This document shows, one piece after another, positions 27,169 through 37,451 of a stretch of DNA of 42,520 nucleotides; position 1 is the stretch's first letter, and every line of letters starts with the position of its first letter. Where the stretch lies: positions 1 through 42,520 of the forward strand of contig JAQGHR010000005.1 in assembly GCA_028291545.1 (NCBI GenBank). The letters run 5' to 3'. The position numbers were made by a program, and so were the translations under genes. Below the pieces are notes generated by a model, which saw nothing but the letters and a program-made list of their open reading frames with translations, searched no databases and was not told the DNA's origin. The DNA is from Planctomycetota bacterium. GTDB taxonomy: Bacteria; Planctomycetota; Planctomycetia; Isosphaerales; Isosphaeraceae.

Positions 27169-28077
27169 TCAGCACAGGGGGTTTCCGCCGGTCACGCCGT
27201 AGACCTCGCCCGTGACGTAGCTTGACTCCTGGGAGGCGAGCAGGACGTAAATCGGGGCCAGCTCCGCCGGCTGGCCGGGGCGGCCGAGGGGGACCTGCCC
27301 GCCGAAATGGGGGATCTTCTCCGGCGGCTGGCCGCCGCAGACCTGGAGCGGCGTCCACACCGGGCCGGGCGCTACGGCGTTGACCCGGATGCCCTTCGAG
27401 GCGACCTGCTTCGCCAGGGACTTGGTGAAGGCCACGATGGCCGCCTTGGTCGAGGCGTAATCCAGGAGCATCGGCGAGGGCTTGTACGCCTGGATCGAGG
27501 CGGTGTTGATGATCGTGGCGCCGGGCGGCAGGTGCGGCAGGGCCGCCTTGCAGATCCAGAACAGGGCGTAGACGTTGGTCTTGAACGTCTCGTCGAACTG
27601 CTCGGTGGTGACCTCGGCGATGCTCTCGCGGGCCTGCTGGTAGCCGGCGACGTTCGCCAGGATGTCGAGCCCTCCCAGCGCCCCCCGCGTGTCGGCGACG
27701 AGCCCGGCGCAGAACGCCTCGTCCCGGATGTCGCCGGGCAAGGGCACGGCCTTCCGGCCGGCCTGCTCGATCAGGGCGACGACCTCCTTCGCATCGGGCT
27801 CCTCGCTCGGCAGGTAGCACAGGGCGACGTCGGCCCCCTCGCGGGCGAACGCGATTGCCGCCGCCCGCCCGATCCCCGAATCCGCCCCGGTGACCAGCGC
27901 CTTCCGACCCGCGAGGCGGCCGAAGCCCCGGTAGCTCTCCTCGCCGTGATCGGGCTTGGGATCCATCTCCCGCGCCAGCCCGGGCTTCGGCTGGGTCTGG
28001 ACGGGGAATTCCGGGCCCGGATATTGCTTCGTCGGGTCCTGCATCTCGTACTGGTTCTTGGACGAGTGGATCTTCAT
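27169..28077 (-). CDS. SDR-family oxidoreductase (general-stress YghA/YdaD type)
   Basis: A 302-residue short-chain dehydrogenase with the N-terminal extension typical of the YghA/Gsp39 group ([36 protein letters not shown]). The cofactor motif is [10 protein letters not shown] (63-72), then DI at 116-117 and NVAG for NAD(P) binding. The catalytic residues are Ser194 in [11 protein letters not shown], Tyr207 and Lys211 in DYASTK. The C-terminal [17 protein letters not shown] is standard. Start at 28077 or the Met at 28044. Enzymes of this type are linked to osmotic and general stress; the substrate is unknown. It flanks the GH15 scar on one side and a 364-bp gap on the other. Confidence 0.93.
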   Translation of the reverse strand: MKIHSSKNQYEMQDPTKQYPGPEFPVQTQPKPGLAREMDPKPDHGEESYRGFGRLAGRKALVTGADSGIGRAAAIAFAREGADVALCYLPSEEPDAKEVVALIEQAGRKAVPLPGDIRDEAFCAGLVADTRGALGGLDILANVAGYQQARESIAEVTTEQFDETFKTNVYALFWICKAALPHLPPGATIINTASIQAYKPSPMLLDYASTKAAIVAFTKSLAKQVASKGIRVNAVAPGPVWTPLQVCGGQPPEKIPHFGGQVPLGRPGQPAELAPIYVLLASQESSYVTGEVYGVTGGNPLC

Positions 28078-28441
28078 GGCGAGAGCCGCGTGTCTCGAGA
28101 ATAAGGCCCGTCATCAACGAGTGGTCCCCCGGCCGGCCGGAGGCACAGTTTTTCGCAAATGCAGAAATCATGCCGGCGGTGGGCCATCGACGCCCAAGGG
28201 GGTGGGTGAGGTTGCACCACCGAACGGCGGTGAGACGCCCCCGAGTGGTATGCGACGCCGTTGACGGGCCGATCCCGCAGGACACCCCACAGGCCGTCGG
28301 GTGGAGCCTCACATTCTGGCAGCTAACCCGACCCGGCGCCACCGGCGGCACGCCGCTCGCCTGCACGTCCTGTATAGGCGGGGCGTCGCCGGGCGGCCCC
28401 GCGCCCCGCCCGGGCGGCCCGGCGGGCGCGACGCGTAGGGA
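28078..28441. other. Intergenic gap between divergent stress genes
   Basis: Divergent start region of the SDR (minus) and the LLM oxidoreductase (plus), so it should hold both promoters. I could not pick out convincing -35/-10 pairs. The right half is a run of GC-rich imperfect repeats (GGGCGGCCC-like, 28385-28435). Confidence 0.4.
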
Positions 28442-29497
28442 GTGGACGCCGTGGAGAACGCCTTGAACATCCCCTTCTCGGTCCTTGACCTGGCCCCCAT
28501 CCGCCGCGGGGGCACGGCCGCCGAGTCGTTCCGCAACACCCTGGACCTCGCCCGCCATGCCGAGCGGTGGGGCTACCGTCGCTTCTGGCTGGCGGAGCAC
28601 CACAGCATCCCGGGTGTGGCCAGCGCCGCGACGGCCGTGCTGATCGCACACGTGGCCGGCGGCACTTCGCGCATCCGGGTAGGCTCGGGCGGGATCATGC
28701 TGCCCAACCACGCGCCGCTGGTGATCGCCGAGCAGTTCGGGACCCTGGAGTCCCTCTTCCCCGGGCGGATCGACCTCGGCGTCGGCCGCGCCCCGGGCGG
28801 TGACAGGCGGACGACCTGGGCGCTCCGCAGGCACCTCGGGAGCAGCGGCGATACGTTCCCGGACGACCTCATTGAGCTGATGGCCTACTTCCGCCCCGGC
28901 GGGCCGGGCAACGGCGTGCATGCCGTCCCGGGCGAAGGGCTGTCCGTCCCCGTCTGGCTGCTCGGCTCCAGCGACTTCAGCGCCCGGCTCGCGGCCCGAC
29001 TCGGGCTCCCCTTCGCGTTCGCCTCGCACTTCGCGCCCGACTTCCTGCTCGGGGCCCTGGATATCTACCGCCGGGAGTTCGAGCCGTCCGACGTGCTCGA
29101 TAAACCTTACGCCATGGTCGGCGTGAATGTGTTCGCGGCCGACACCGACGAGGAGGCCCGGCGGCTCTTCACCTCGCTGCAGCAGACGTTCCTGAACCTC
29201 GTCCGCGGCTTGCCGCGTGAGATCCCGCCGCCCGTCGATTCGATGGACCGGCTGTGGACGCCGGCGGAGCAGTCCCAGGTGGACCGGATGACGCGCTATT
29301 CCGCTGTAGGCTCGGCGGAGACCGTGCGCCTTGGCTTGCAGGAGATTGTCCGGACGACCCGCGCGGACGAGCTCATCCTCGCCTCGCAGATCTTCGATCA
29401 TGCGGCGCGACTCCGCTCGTACGAGATCGCGGCCGGGCTCCGCGGACTGCAACCCAGCGCGCAGGCACAGCCCGCTTCGGCCGGAATCGTCCCTTAG
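28442..29497 (+). CDS. LLM-class flavin-dependent oxidoreductase
   Basis: A 351-residue luciferase-like monooxygenase of the single-component type (YhbW-like). Signature segments in order: [80 protein letters not shown] with the following [26 protein letters not shown]; and [10 protein letters not shown]. These are the flavin-binding and core strands of the bacterial luciferase fold. The GTG at 28442 is the likely start; another GTG lies 9 nt on. It is divergent from the SDR gene. Substrate unknown; members reduce or oxidise small xenobiotic-like molecules. The last 20 residues ([15 protein letters not shown]) are probably disordered. Confidence 0.92.
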   Translation: MDAVENALNIPFSVLDLAPIRRGGTAAESFRNTLDLARHAERWGYRRFWLAEHHSIPGVASAATAVLIAHVAGGTSRIRVGSGGIMLPNHAPLVIAEQFGTLESLFPGRIDLGVGRAPGGDRRTTWALRRHLGSSGDTFPDDLIELMAYFRPGGPGNGVHAVPGEGLSVPVWLLGSSDFSARLAARLGLPFAFASHFAPDFLLGALDIYRREFEPSDVLDKPYAMVGVNVFAADTDEEARRLFTSLQQTFLNLVRGLPREIPPPVDSMDRLWTPAEQSQVDRMTRYSAVGSAETVRLGLQEIVRTTRADELILASQIFDHAARLRSYEIAAGLRGLQPSAQAQPASAGIVP

Positions 29498-29741
29498 GGC
29501 GGCGGATGGGCCGCCCGAAGCCCGACACGCACCGCCGCATCAGGGCCGGGATCCCCGCACCGGGGCGGTCTGCGAGCCGGCCACGCTCACTCTGGATCGT
29601 CGGCGCGGTGGCCGCGGTCACCTCCGCCATTCCGAGGAATCTGCGACTTCACCCGGGCCATGGACCGACCTGAGCGTGACCCGAAGTCCGTCCGGCCGTC
29701 GACTCGCCCCGGCAGGGAGGGCCCATGCGCCGGCACCAGCC

Positions 29742-30653
29742 TCATTTGGGCTCCACGCCACCTGTCCCATGGACCTGCCCAACCACCTGGGTCTCCTCGC
29801 TGGGCCGGTACAGGGCTCCTTCCGGATTGCGCGCTGGCTCGTCGTAGTACTGGCGGTTCGCCTGCTTGGCGGCCATCTTGTCGGCCATGCCAGGGACCAG
29901 CTTCGACATCATGACGTTGACGAAGGACATGGCGCCGACGGTCTTGTCGCGGGTCGGGTGCTCGGCCGCGTGGAGGATCACGTCGGCCACCTGCTGCGGC
30001 TCGATCGTCGGCGAGGGGAGCTTCGGCTCCTTGTCGGTGAAGTTGCGGGCGTGCTCCGGGAACGGCGTGTCGACGGCCGTCGGCTGGATGAGGGTGATTG
30101 ACACCGGGGCGTTGTCCACCTCCTCGATCTCGACCCGGAGGGCGTCGGTGTAGCCCTTCACCGCATGCTTGGTCGCCGCGTACATTCCCTGGATCGGCGG
30201 GTAGGCGTCCGAGACCTCGCTGCCGAGATTGATCAGCGCCCCGCCATTCTTCTTCAGGTGGGGCAGCGCCGCCATCGAGCCATGGACCACGCCCCAGAAG
30301 TTGACGTCGAAGAGGCGTCGGGCGTCCTCCTCCTTCGACTGGTCGAGGCGCCCCCACATGCCCAGGCCGGCGTCGTTGACCCAGGTGTCGATCCGGCCGA
30401 ACCGGGCGACCGCCGCCTCGGCCAGCCGATCGACCTGGGCGCGGTCCGACACGTCGCAGGTAACGGCGAAGGCCTCGCCGCCGGCGGCGTTGATCCGCCC
30501 GGCGACCTGCTCGAGGGCATCGCCGCTGCGGGCCGCCAGCACGACCTTGGCGCCCTTCTTCGCGGCGGTCTCGGCCGTCGCCAGCCCGATACCAGACGAC
30601 GCACCGGTGATCACAATCACCTGGTCGGCCAGCTTCTTCAGTTTCGCGGACAC
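29742..30653 (-). CDS. SDR-family oxidoreductase
   Basis: A 303-residue classical short-chain dehydrogenase. TGASSGIG lies at 16-23, CDVSD at 66-70 and NDAG at 93-96. The catalytic Ser145 is in INLGSEVSDAY, with Tyr158 and Lys162 in YAATK. After the core, residues 200-260 (TRDKTVGAMSFVNVMMSKLV) and a C-terminal extension (NRQYYDEPARNPEGALYRPS) match the subgroup often annotated as stress-related SDR with a membrane-near tail. The GTG at 30653 is chosen over an open extension to 30776 because GGGAGG lies at suitable spacing and the core starts 10 residues later. It is divergent from the Gfo/Idh gene at 30846. Substrate unknown. Confidence 0.93.
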   Translation of the reverse strand: MSAKLKKLADQVIVITGASSGIGLATAETAAKKGAKVVLAARSGDALEQVAGRINAAGGEAFAVTCDVSDRAQVDRLAEAAVARFGRIDTWVNDAGLGMWGRLDQSKEEDARRLFDVNFWGVVHGSMAALPHLKKNGGALINLGSEVSDAYPPIQGMYAATKHAVKGYTDALRVEIEEVDNAPVSITLIQPTAVDTPFPEHARNFTDKEPKLPSPTIEPQQVADVILHAAEHPTRDKTVGAMSFVNVMMSKLVPGMADKMAAKQANRQYYDEPARNPEGALYRPSEETQVVGQVHGTGGVEPK

Positions 30654-30845
30654 GGTCCGATCCTCCCGGCGGTCGATCTGGTCAGCTCGAGCGTGCGGGG
30701 AGACACCCCAAGTTTTGACGATTAAACGAATCGTCACGAAAGCAAAATTTCTCTCCAGGCAAAATTCGTGCCGCATCCGACCCGTCTTCGGTAGAATCGA
30801 CGACTCGATCGAGGCGAGCCGCCTGGCTGGAGAGGGTTAGCGAGA

Positions 30846-31865
30846 ATGCCGCAACTCGGATTCGGGATCGTCGGAACGGGCTTCATCGCCGGCGTCATCG
30901 CCGATGCGATCACAAGAGCGTCCAATGCCAGGCTGTCGGCGGTATCGAGCCGTCGGATCGAGAACGCTCGGAAATTCACGGCAAATCGCCCCGGGGTCGA
31001 GGCGGTTCAGGGGGTCGATAGCCTGCTGGCCCGAGCCGACGTCCAGGCGGTCTACGTCGCCACGCCCACGGTTGCGAAGGAAGAGATCGCGCTGCAGGCG
31101 ATCGCGGCGGGCAAGCATGTCCTCGTCGACAAGCCGTTCATCGACCAGGCCTCCGTCCTGCGCATGACCCGGGCCGCGGCCGCCAAGGGCCTGGTGTTCA
31201 TGGACGCCACGCATTTCGTCCACCATCCCCGCAATGCGGCCATCCAGGCGGCGATCGCGGAGAAGATCGGCCCGCCTCGTTCCCTCCACACGGCCTTCTA
31301 CTTCCCGTTCTCCGATCGCGAGAACATCCGCTTCGACCCGACGCAGGAGCCGATGACCGCGCTGGGGGACATGGCGTGGTATTCGATGCGGGCGGTGGTC
31401 GAGTATCTCCGGCCAGAGGGGCGGATCACGAAGGCCGTCGTCGCACCCGAGCGCGACCCCAAGACCAACGCGATCGTTCGCGCCTCGGGGCTGATCGCAT
31501 TCGACGGCGGCCAGGTCTCGACCTTCGACGTCGGCTATACCGCGGGCACGGTCCTGATGGATTTGCAGCTCCTGGGGGCGAACGGCGTCATCGGCATGGA
31601 CGACTTCGTCCTGGACTGGGAGAGCAGCTCCGCATTCAAGGATTCGGGGGACAAGGCCGGGTACGCTTACCGGACCGGTATGGGGACGCGGAAGGACGCG
31701 ACGTTCGTCCCGACGCCCCCGAGAACCGCACAGGAGTCGGCGATGATCGAGGACTTCGCCGAGCTGACGGCTTCCGGCGACGCCGTCCTGCGGGCCGCCT
31801 ACGCCGAAGCCACCCTGAAGACGCAGGGGTATCTCGACGCGCTCTGGGCCGCCGCGGGTTCATGA
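30846..31865 (+). CDS. Gfo/Idh/MocA family NAD(P)-dependent oxidoreductase
   Basis: A 339-residue protein. The N-terminal Rossmann fold starts FGIVGTGFIAGVIADAI, continues with AVSSRRIENARKF, and has the YVATPTVAKEEIALQAIAAG segment and HVLVDKPFI, the EKP-like motif whose Lys contacts substrate and cofactor (here DKP). The C-terminal domain (ALGDMAWYSMRAVVEYL; GLIAFDGGQVSTFDVGYTAG) is the usual open beta-sheet. It acts on sugars, cyclitols or dihydrodiols; no neighbour fixes the substrate. It is unrelated in detail to the partial Gfo/Idh gene at the window start, which has a much longer planctomycete-type C-terminal domain. ATG at 30846. Confidence 0.93.
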   Translation: MPQLGFGIVGTGFIAGVIADAITRASNARLSAVSSRRIENARKFTANRPGVEAVQGVDSLLARADVQAVYVATPTVAKEEIALQAIAAGKHVLVDKPFIDQASVLRMTRAAAAKGLVFMDATHFVHHPRNAAIQAAIAEKIGPPRSLHTAFYFPFSDRENIRFDPTQEPMTALGDMAWYSMRAVVEYLRPEGRITKAVVAPERDPKTNAIVRASGLIAFDGGQVSTFDVGYTAGTVLMDLQLLGANGVIGMDDFVLDWESSSAFKDSGDKAGYAYRTGMGTRKDATFVPTPPRTAQESAMIEDFAELTASGDAVLRAAYAEATLKTQGYLDALWAAAGS

Positions 31866-31952
31866 CCGTCGGCGGTGCCGTCGAGCGCGCAGAATACGGA
31901 AGTGCACAACGGCACAGCCGGGCCGCCCACAGAGAGTCATCAGGACGCCCCC

Positions 31953-32732
31953 ATGAAGATCGCCACCTATAACGTCAACGGCGTGAACGGGCGCCTGCCC
32001 GTACTTCTCCACTGGCTCGCCGAAAGCAAGCCGGACGTCGCCTGCCTGCAGGAGCTCAAGGCGCCGGACGAGAAGTTCCCCGTCGACGCCCTCCGCGAGG
32101 CGGGCTACGAGGCCGTCTGGCACGGCCAGAAGGCCTATAACGGCGTCGCCATCCTCGCCCGGGGCGAGACGCCGCAGGAGACCCGCCGCGGCCTGCCCGG
32201 CGACCCGGACGACACCCATAGCCGCTACATCGAGGCCGTCGTGGGCGGCGTCACCATCGGCTGCCTGTACCTGCCCAATGGCAACCCCGCCCCGGGCCCG
32301 AAATTCGATTACAAGCTCAAATGGTTCCAGCGCTTCAACGACTACGCCGGGACCCTGCTAGAAAAGGGCGGCCCGGTCGTCCTCGCGGGCGACTACAACG
32401 TCATCCCCACCGAGCAGGACGCCTACAAGCCCGAACGATGGGTCGACGACGCGCTCTTCCTCCCCGAATCCCGCGAAGCCTACCGACAGCTCATCGCCCA
32501 GGGTTGGACGGACGCGCTGCGGCATCTGCACCCGGAGGAAACGATCTACACATTCTGGGATTATATGCGGGGCGCCTTCTCCCGCAACGCAGGCATTCGC
32601 ATTGACCACCTGCTCCTGAGCCCGGAGCTCGCGCCCCGCCTGAAAGCCGCGGGCGTGGACCGGGACGTTCGCGCACTTGAGAAGACCAGCGACCATGCCC
32701 CCACATGGATCGAGCTCGCGGCGGAGAAATAA
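31953..32732 (+). CDS. xth: Exodeoxyribonuclease III
   Basis: A 259-residue AP endonuclease and 3'-5' exonuclease of base-excision repair. The metal and catalytic residues of the EEP fold are visible: Asn7 in ATYNVNGVNGR, Glu34 in ACLQELKAPDE, the AGDYNVIPTEQDAY block, DHLLLSP and the final TSDHAPTW with the general-base His. ATG at 31953 begins MKIATYNVNG as in XthA. It ends 54 bp from the 3' end of the convergent dnaE2 gene. Both are repair genes, but their opposite orientation means they are not one operon. Confidence 0.95.
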   Translation: MKIATYNVNGVNGRLPVLLHWLAESKPDVACLQELKAPDEKFPVDALREAGYEAVWHGQKAYNGVAILARGETPQETRRGLPGDPDDTHSRYIEAVVGGVTIGCLYLPNGNPAPGPKFDYKLKWFQRFNDYAGTLLEKGGPVVLAGDYNVIPTEQDAYKPERWVDDALFLPESREAYRQLIAQGWTDALRHLHPEETIYTFWDYMRGAFSRNAGIRIDHLLLSPELAPRLKAAGVDRDVRALEKTSDHAPTWIELAAEK

Positions 32733-32786
32733 CGCGGCGTGATGGAGAGCCAGTCACGAGACTGATTCCGTCGCCGTACCTGTCGA

Positions 32787-35700
32787 TCAGCGAAAGTCCC
32801 GTGAGACTTGCCCGACCTCGTCGACCTCTGCTGTCAGGTCCGTCATTCGGTCAACGATGAAATGGAGAACTCCGTCCTGCCGCTGCGACTTGCCCGAGAC
32901 AAGTAACGCCCTGGCCTGGCGTGCCACGCGGCGAAATTTCTCCCACACCTGTCGCCAGACGATCAGGTTTGTCGTACCGGTTTCATCCTCAAGAGTCATG
33001 AAGGTAACGCCCTTGGCGGTTCCGGGCCTCTGTCGCAAGAGCACCAGACCGGCCACGCGATAACGGTGATCGGCGGGCAAGGTTTGGAGTGCGGCAGCAG
33101 TGACAACGCGCCTTGCCGTCAACGATTCTCGCAGAGGTGCGAAAGGGTGGCCGCGTAACGACAGTCCATGCGCATGGTAGTCATTGATGACTTCCTGCGC
33201 GGGCGAAAGCAGCGGCAATTCGGGCGGTGCTTCGTCGAGAAGATTGGCGAACAACGGCTCGGATACGGTCTGAGTGAAGGCTTGCCAGAGCGCCGGCCGG
33301 CGGGTCAGATCCAGCGAGCGGAACGCATCGGCAGATGCCAGCCGCGACAAGATCGCCGCGGTGAACTTGGTGCGTTGAACGAAGTCGTTGTAAGACGTAA
33401 ACCGTCTGGCTTGACGCACATCCACGAGCGTCTCGGCCGCGCTTTGCGATAACCCTTTGATCATGGACCAGCCCAATCGAACAGCGAGCATTCCATCCTC
33501 CCGACGTTCCAGCGTGCTGTCCCATTTGCTGTCATTGACGTCAACGGGCCGCACTTCGACACCATGCGCGCGAGCATCGGATACCAGTTGCGAGGGAGCG
33601 TAGAAACCCATTGGCTGGCTATTGAGAAGTGAGGCCAGGAATACCGCCGGATGATGGCATTTGATCCATGCTGAGACATAGGCCAACAATGCGAACGACA
33701 CCGCATGCGACTCCGGGAATCCGTACGATCCGAAGCCTTCAATTTGGTGAAAGACGTTATGGGCGAATTCCTCGGAGTAGCCGTTTGAGAGCATGCCACG
33801 GATCAGGCGACGTTCGAATTGATCGATGATGCCGGTACGCTTCCACGCACCCATCGCGCGTCGCAATTGGTCCGCTTCGGCGGGAGTGAAGCCCGCCGCC
33901 ACGACCACGAGTTTCATCGCCTGCTCTTGAAACAACGGCACGCCGAGTGTCCTTGTCAGCACATCGCGCACGGCTTCGCTGGGATATTCCACCTGCTCCT
34001 GGTTGTTGCGTCGCCGCAAATAGGGGTGAACCATTTTCCCCTGAATCGGACCGGGCCGAACGATCGCAACCTGAATGACCAGATCGTAGAACTTCTCCGG
34101 TTTCAAACGCGGTAACATGCTCATTTGTGCCCGGGATTCGATCTGAAAGGCCCCGACCGTGTCGGCCCGCTGAATCATCGTGTAGGTGGCGGGGTCATCG
34201 GCGGGGATGTCGGCCAGGGTCAACGACAAACCGGAGTGCTCCCTCAGCAGGTTCAACGCACGCCGAATGGCCGACAACATGCCGAGCGCGAGACAATCGA
34301 CCTTGAGTATGCCCAGCGCATCCAGATCGTCCTTGTCCCACTGGATCACGGTGCGGTTCGGCATGCTCGCATTTTCGATAGGAACTAATTCACAAAGCGG
34401 CAGGTTGGACAAAACCATGCCGCCAACGTGTTGTGAGAGATGGCGGGGAAAGCCGAGGATTTGCCCGACAAGATACTGCAACTGCTTGCTGAGGCGGCAC
34501 GCAGGGTCGACACCCGCCTCTCGGAAGCGGATGATTAACTCACCCCCGGTCTCGGCGAGGCCGATCGCCTTGGCCAGGGCATCGACGCGATCCAACGACA
34601 AGCCGAGCGCCTTGCCAACATCCCGCACGCCGGATCGTGGCCGGTACGTGATCAATTCGGCCGTCATTCCCGCACGGTCACGACCATATTTCTCGTAGAC
34701 GTATTGAATGACTTCCTCCCGGCGCTGATGCTCGAAGTCAATATCGATGTCGGGGGCTTCGTCTCGCTCTTTCGAGATGAATCGCTCGAACAGAACGTCG
34801 ATCACATCCGGGTCGACAGAAGTTACTCCCAGGCAATAGCAGACGGCCGAGTTGGCCGCCGAACCGCGTCCCTGGCAGAGGATGTCTTTGGAGCGGGCAA
34901 AACGAACCAGGTCCCAAACGGTCAGGAAATAGGCCGCGTAATTGAGGTCTTCAATGATCGCCAGCTCGCGCTCGATGAGCTGGCTCACCTTCGCTGGAAT
35001 CCCTTCGGGATAACGAGCCCGCGCCCCGGCCAAGGTCAGCCGCGCGAGATAGGACGAGGGCGTCTCGCCATCGGGATACAACTCCTCGGGGTAGTCGTAC
35101 CGCAATTCGTCGAGCGAGAATGTGCAGCGGCCGGCCACTTCGGCAGTACGAGAAATGACAGCCGGACACGTGGCGAAGAGCGGGATCAGCTCTTCCAATG
35201 ACCGCAGTCGTCGTTCGCCGTTTGGAAAGCGAGTCGCGCCCAACTCGGCGACTGTGGTTTTGAGACGAATGGCCGTCAGCACATCCTGGAGATACCGCCG
35301 GTCAGCGTCGTGATAATGAACGTCGCCCGCCGCGACCAGAGGCATCCCTGCTGTTCGAGCCGCATGTCGCCACTGGCCCAATCGCCGTGCATCGCAGGGG
35401 CCGCGGTGGAGTTCGGCCACGGCGTAAGCTCGATCATGAAAGATCTCCCGCCAACGGAGTAACTCCCTCGTAAGGTCGTGGGCTCGGGGCAGTATCGCGC
35501 CGAGAAGTAGGCCTTTCGCATGTTCGGCGACATCGGCGAAGGTAAGATGACATTCTCCCTTGGGAGCATTGCGGCGTCCACGAGTGATGAGCTTGCAGAG
35601 CCAGCCGTAGCCTTCACGGTTCGTCACCCAAAGCAGAACGGGGTTCGCATCGACGAGCGTGATCTCGGCTCCGATCAGCAGTTTGAGACCCGTTTTCTTG

Positions 35701-35936
35701 GCGGCGGTATGGGCACGGACCACGCCCGCCACGCTGTTGCGGTCGGTAATGGCCAGCCCTTCATAACCGAGCTTTGTCGCCTGGACGACCAATTCGTCGG
35801 GGTGCGACGCTCCTTCCAGAAAGGAGAAGTTCGTCTTGCAATGAAGCTCGACATAGCGGACCGGAGGCGGCACCCGATACGGCAAGTCCGAGACCGGCGC
35901 TGGAGTATAAAGTTTGGCATGCTGACGCTCCGGCAT
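32787..35936 (-). CDS. dnaE2: Error-prone DNA polymerase III alpha subunit DnaE2
   Basis: A 1049-residue C-family polymerase, the catalytic part of the damage-inducible mutasome that copies past lesions. Order: PHP domain (YVELHCKTNFSFLEGASHPD, GLAITDRNSVAGVVRAH), polymerase palm with GRGSAANS (357-364) and the catalytic acidic cluster PDIDIDFEH (395-403), fingers with GFPRHLSQHVGGMVLS, then helix-hairpin-helix (LVDVRQARRFTSYNDFVQR) and the OB fold (YRVAGLVLLRQRPGTAKGVT, MTLEDETGTTNLIVW). The length of about 1050 and the absence of the tau- and clamp-binding tail of DnaE1 indicate DnaE2. It starts 6 nt after imuB ends, the last gene of the imuA-imuB-dnaE2 operon. Expected to be SOS controlled. 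Confidence 0.96.
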   Translation of the reverse strand: MPERQHAKLYTPAPVSDLPYRVPPPVRYVELHCKTNFSFLEGASHPDELVVQATKLGYEGLAITDRNSVAGVVRAHTAAKKTGLKLLIGAEITLVDANPVLLWVTNREGYGWLCKLITRGRRNAPKGECHLTFADVAEHAKGLLLGAILPRAHDLTRELLRWREIFHDRAYAVAELHRGPCDARRLGQWRHAARTAGMPLVAAGDVHYHDADRRYLQDVLTAIRLKTTVAELGATRFPNGERRLRSLEELIPLFATCPAVISRTAEVAGRCTFSLDELRYDYPEELYPDGETPSSYLARLTLAGARARYPEGIPAKVSQLIERELAIIEDLNYAAYFLTVWDLVRFARSKDILCQGRGSAANSAVCYCLGVTSVDPDVIDVLFERFISKERDEAPDIDIDFEHQRREEVIQYVYEKYGRDRAGMTAELITYRPRSGVRDVGKALGLSLDRVDALAKAIGLAETGGELIIRFREAGVDPACRLSKQLQYLVGQILGFPRHLSQHVGGMVLSNLPLCELVPIENASMPNRTVIQWDKDDLDALGILKVDCLALGMLSAIRRALNLLREHSGLSLTLADIPADDPATYTMIQRADTVGAFQIESRAQMSMLPRLKPEKFYDLVIQVAIVRPGPIQGKMVHPYLRRRNNQEQVEYPSEAVRDVLTRTLGVPLFQEQAMKLVVVAAGFTPAEADQLRRAMGAWKRTGIIDQFERRLIRGMLSNGYSEEFAHNVFHQIEGFGSYGFPESHAVSFALLAYVSAWIKCHHPAVFLASLLNSQPMGFYAPSQLVSDARAHGVEVRPVDVNDSKWDSTLERREDGMLAVRLGWSMIKGLSQSAAETLVDVRQARRFTSYNDFVQRTKFTAAILSRLASADAFRSLDLTRRPALWQAFTQTVSEPLFANLLDEAPPELPLLSPAQEVINDYHAHGLSLRGHPFAPLRESLTARRVVTAAALQTLPADHRYRVAGLVLLRQRPGTAKGVTFMTLEDETGTTNLIVWRQVWEKFRRVARQARALLVSGKSQRQDGVLHFIVDRMTDLTAEVDEVGQVSRDFR

Positions 35937-35942
35937 GATTCG

Positions 35943-37451
35943 TCACTCGAAGAAGCCATGGAGAAACCAGCCACCGCCCCGTCGATCGCGGAAAATCCAT
36001 ACGTGCGATCCATCCTCCCACTCGACGCGGTAATAATCGCGTTGAACATCGGACGTCCGCCACCAGCCTGTTGCGATCCGCTCCGGTCCCCAAAAGCGGG
36101 ACACACGATAGTCCTGCCTTTGCCACACCATACAGATTGGCGGGCCGTCGGGGACAACCGAGACCACCACGATCGGCTGAGGAATGTCCAGGAGCCGGAA
36201 GGGCCGCCCGCGCGACAGTTCCGGCGACATCGCAAATCGATCTCTCTCCGCGGATTCCGCATCGGTCCAGGACCGAAGCTGAACCATGTGCTCGGGCTGC
36301 GCGTCGGGAAGAGACTCCACTCTCAGCACGGCCTTTGCACCCAGGCGACTGCTGAGCCGATCGATCAGGGCGACGATGTGCTGAGACGTCTCTGTTTCGA
36401 CATGATCGCCGAACCAATTGTGCTGAACTTGCGGCAGCCGCCCCAAACGCACTACGGTCCAGCGCATGGCAATGATGCCGCCCGACCACTTCTGTCTTTC
36501 CAGTTGCAGCTCGACGAGCTGTGCAAGATGCGCCCCGTTTCTCGTAGGCTCGACGAGCCGAATCGCCAGAATGACAGGGGCGCTTTCCGTGCGAAGTTCG
36601 CCCTCCAATTCCTGGAGGCCGGTACCCGGATGATCGGCGATGGACAGGAGCGTTCCGATCATTTCTCGGCAGAGAAACGCCAGGGCGAGACGATCATCCA
36701 CCGGCACTTCCCACTCGCGAACAACTGATAATGGCTCGCGCAGGCGCTCAAACTCGAAGATTTCGGGGCACTTACCCAGGGCCTGGTCGAGCCTTTGCGG
36801 CAAGATCGCGCCAAATCGGCTGGCCAAGGTTTCTCGTGGAAGTCGCAGCACATCGAGAATCGTTCGCAGGCCCAAGGCTTCGAGCCTTTGCAAAGTGTTC
36901 GTCGGAAGCCGCAATAACGCGACCGGAAGGCTCGACAAGGCCGCCGTTTCATCTCCTTCGGGAACCACCACGGCGTTGATGGCGCGAGCCAGCGCCCACG
37001 CCGCTCCCAGACTGCCGGCCAAGGCAAGCCTGCTGTCATAGCCTCGCCCGATCCAATAGTCGCGTACGGCGTGGAGAAATTGCTCTTCGTCGCCCCAAAG
37101 ATGCGTGCAGCCAGTGACGTCGCTGAGCAACGATTCGGGGCTTGGCCCTTCTTCCAGACCGACCAGAGGCGAGAAGCGCTGGCTATCGAGTGCTAATTGA
37201 CGAAGCGCATTGCGATCCGCTTCGATATCGTCGGGGACAAAGACGGCTCTCGGCAGGAGTGCCTTGGCCTCCGCCAGCGTTTGGCCCATGCGAATGCCCA
37301 TGCGCCGGGCTTTCAAACCAAACGCTGTGATCAATAGCCGCTGGCTTTGGCCGTTGAACAGCACGAGTTCCGACCGCTTAAGCTCGGGCCGTTCACTCCG
37401 CAATCGCTGGATCGACCAATTCGGGAACCAGACGCACAACACCCGCAGCAT
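35943..37451 (-). CDS. imuB: ImuB, catalytically inactive Y-family polymerase homologue
   Basis: A 502-residue scaffold of the mutasome that recruits DnaE2 to the sliding clamp. It begins MLRVLCVWFPNWSIQRLRSE, where true Y-family polymerases have a DxD-type metal site; the Asp is missing, as in other ImuB proteins. The little-finger and hinge regions are recognisable (SLLSDVTGCTHLWGDEEQF, RLALAGSLGAAWALAR, LEALGLRTILDVLRLPRETL). The C-terminal third (RYRV-type: GPERIATGWWRTSDVQRDYY, RVEWEDGSHVWIFRDRRGGG, WFLHGFFE) is the ImuB-specific tail. The Met at 37451 overlaps the end of imuA by 59 nt, suggesting translational coupling. Cytoplasmic. Confidence 0.94.
   Translation of the reverse strand: MLRVLCVWFPNWSIQRLRSERPELKRSELVLFNGQSQRLLITAFGLKARRMGIRMGQTLAEAKALLPRAVFVPDDIEADRNALRQLALDSQRFSPLVGLEEGPSPESLLSDVTGCTHLWGDEEQFLHAVRDYWIGRGYDSRLALAGSLGAAWALARAINAVVVPEGDETAALSSLPVALLRLPTNTLQRLEALGLRTILDVLRLPRETLASRFGAILPQRLDQALGKCPEIFEFERLREPLSVVREWEVPVDDRLALAFLCREMIGTLLSIADHPGTGLQELEGELRTESAPVILAIRLVEPTRNGAHLAQLVELQLERQKWSGGIIAMRWTVVRLGRLPQVQHNWFGDHVETETSQHIVALIDRLSSRLGAKAVLRVESLPDAQPEHMVQLRSWTDAESAERDRFAMSPELSRGRPFRLLDIPQPIVVVSVVPDGPPICMVWQRQDYRVSRFWGPERIATGWWRTSDVQRDYYRVEWEDGSHVWIFRDRRGGGWFLHGFFE

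Noticed and set aside
26864..29452. Minus-strand open frame of 862 codons
   Set aside because: Runs through the SDR gene in another frame and antisense to the LLM gene; stop codons are rare at this GC content. Only its short GH15-like stretch near 27100 is meaningful.
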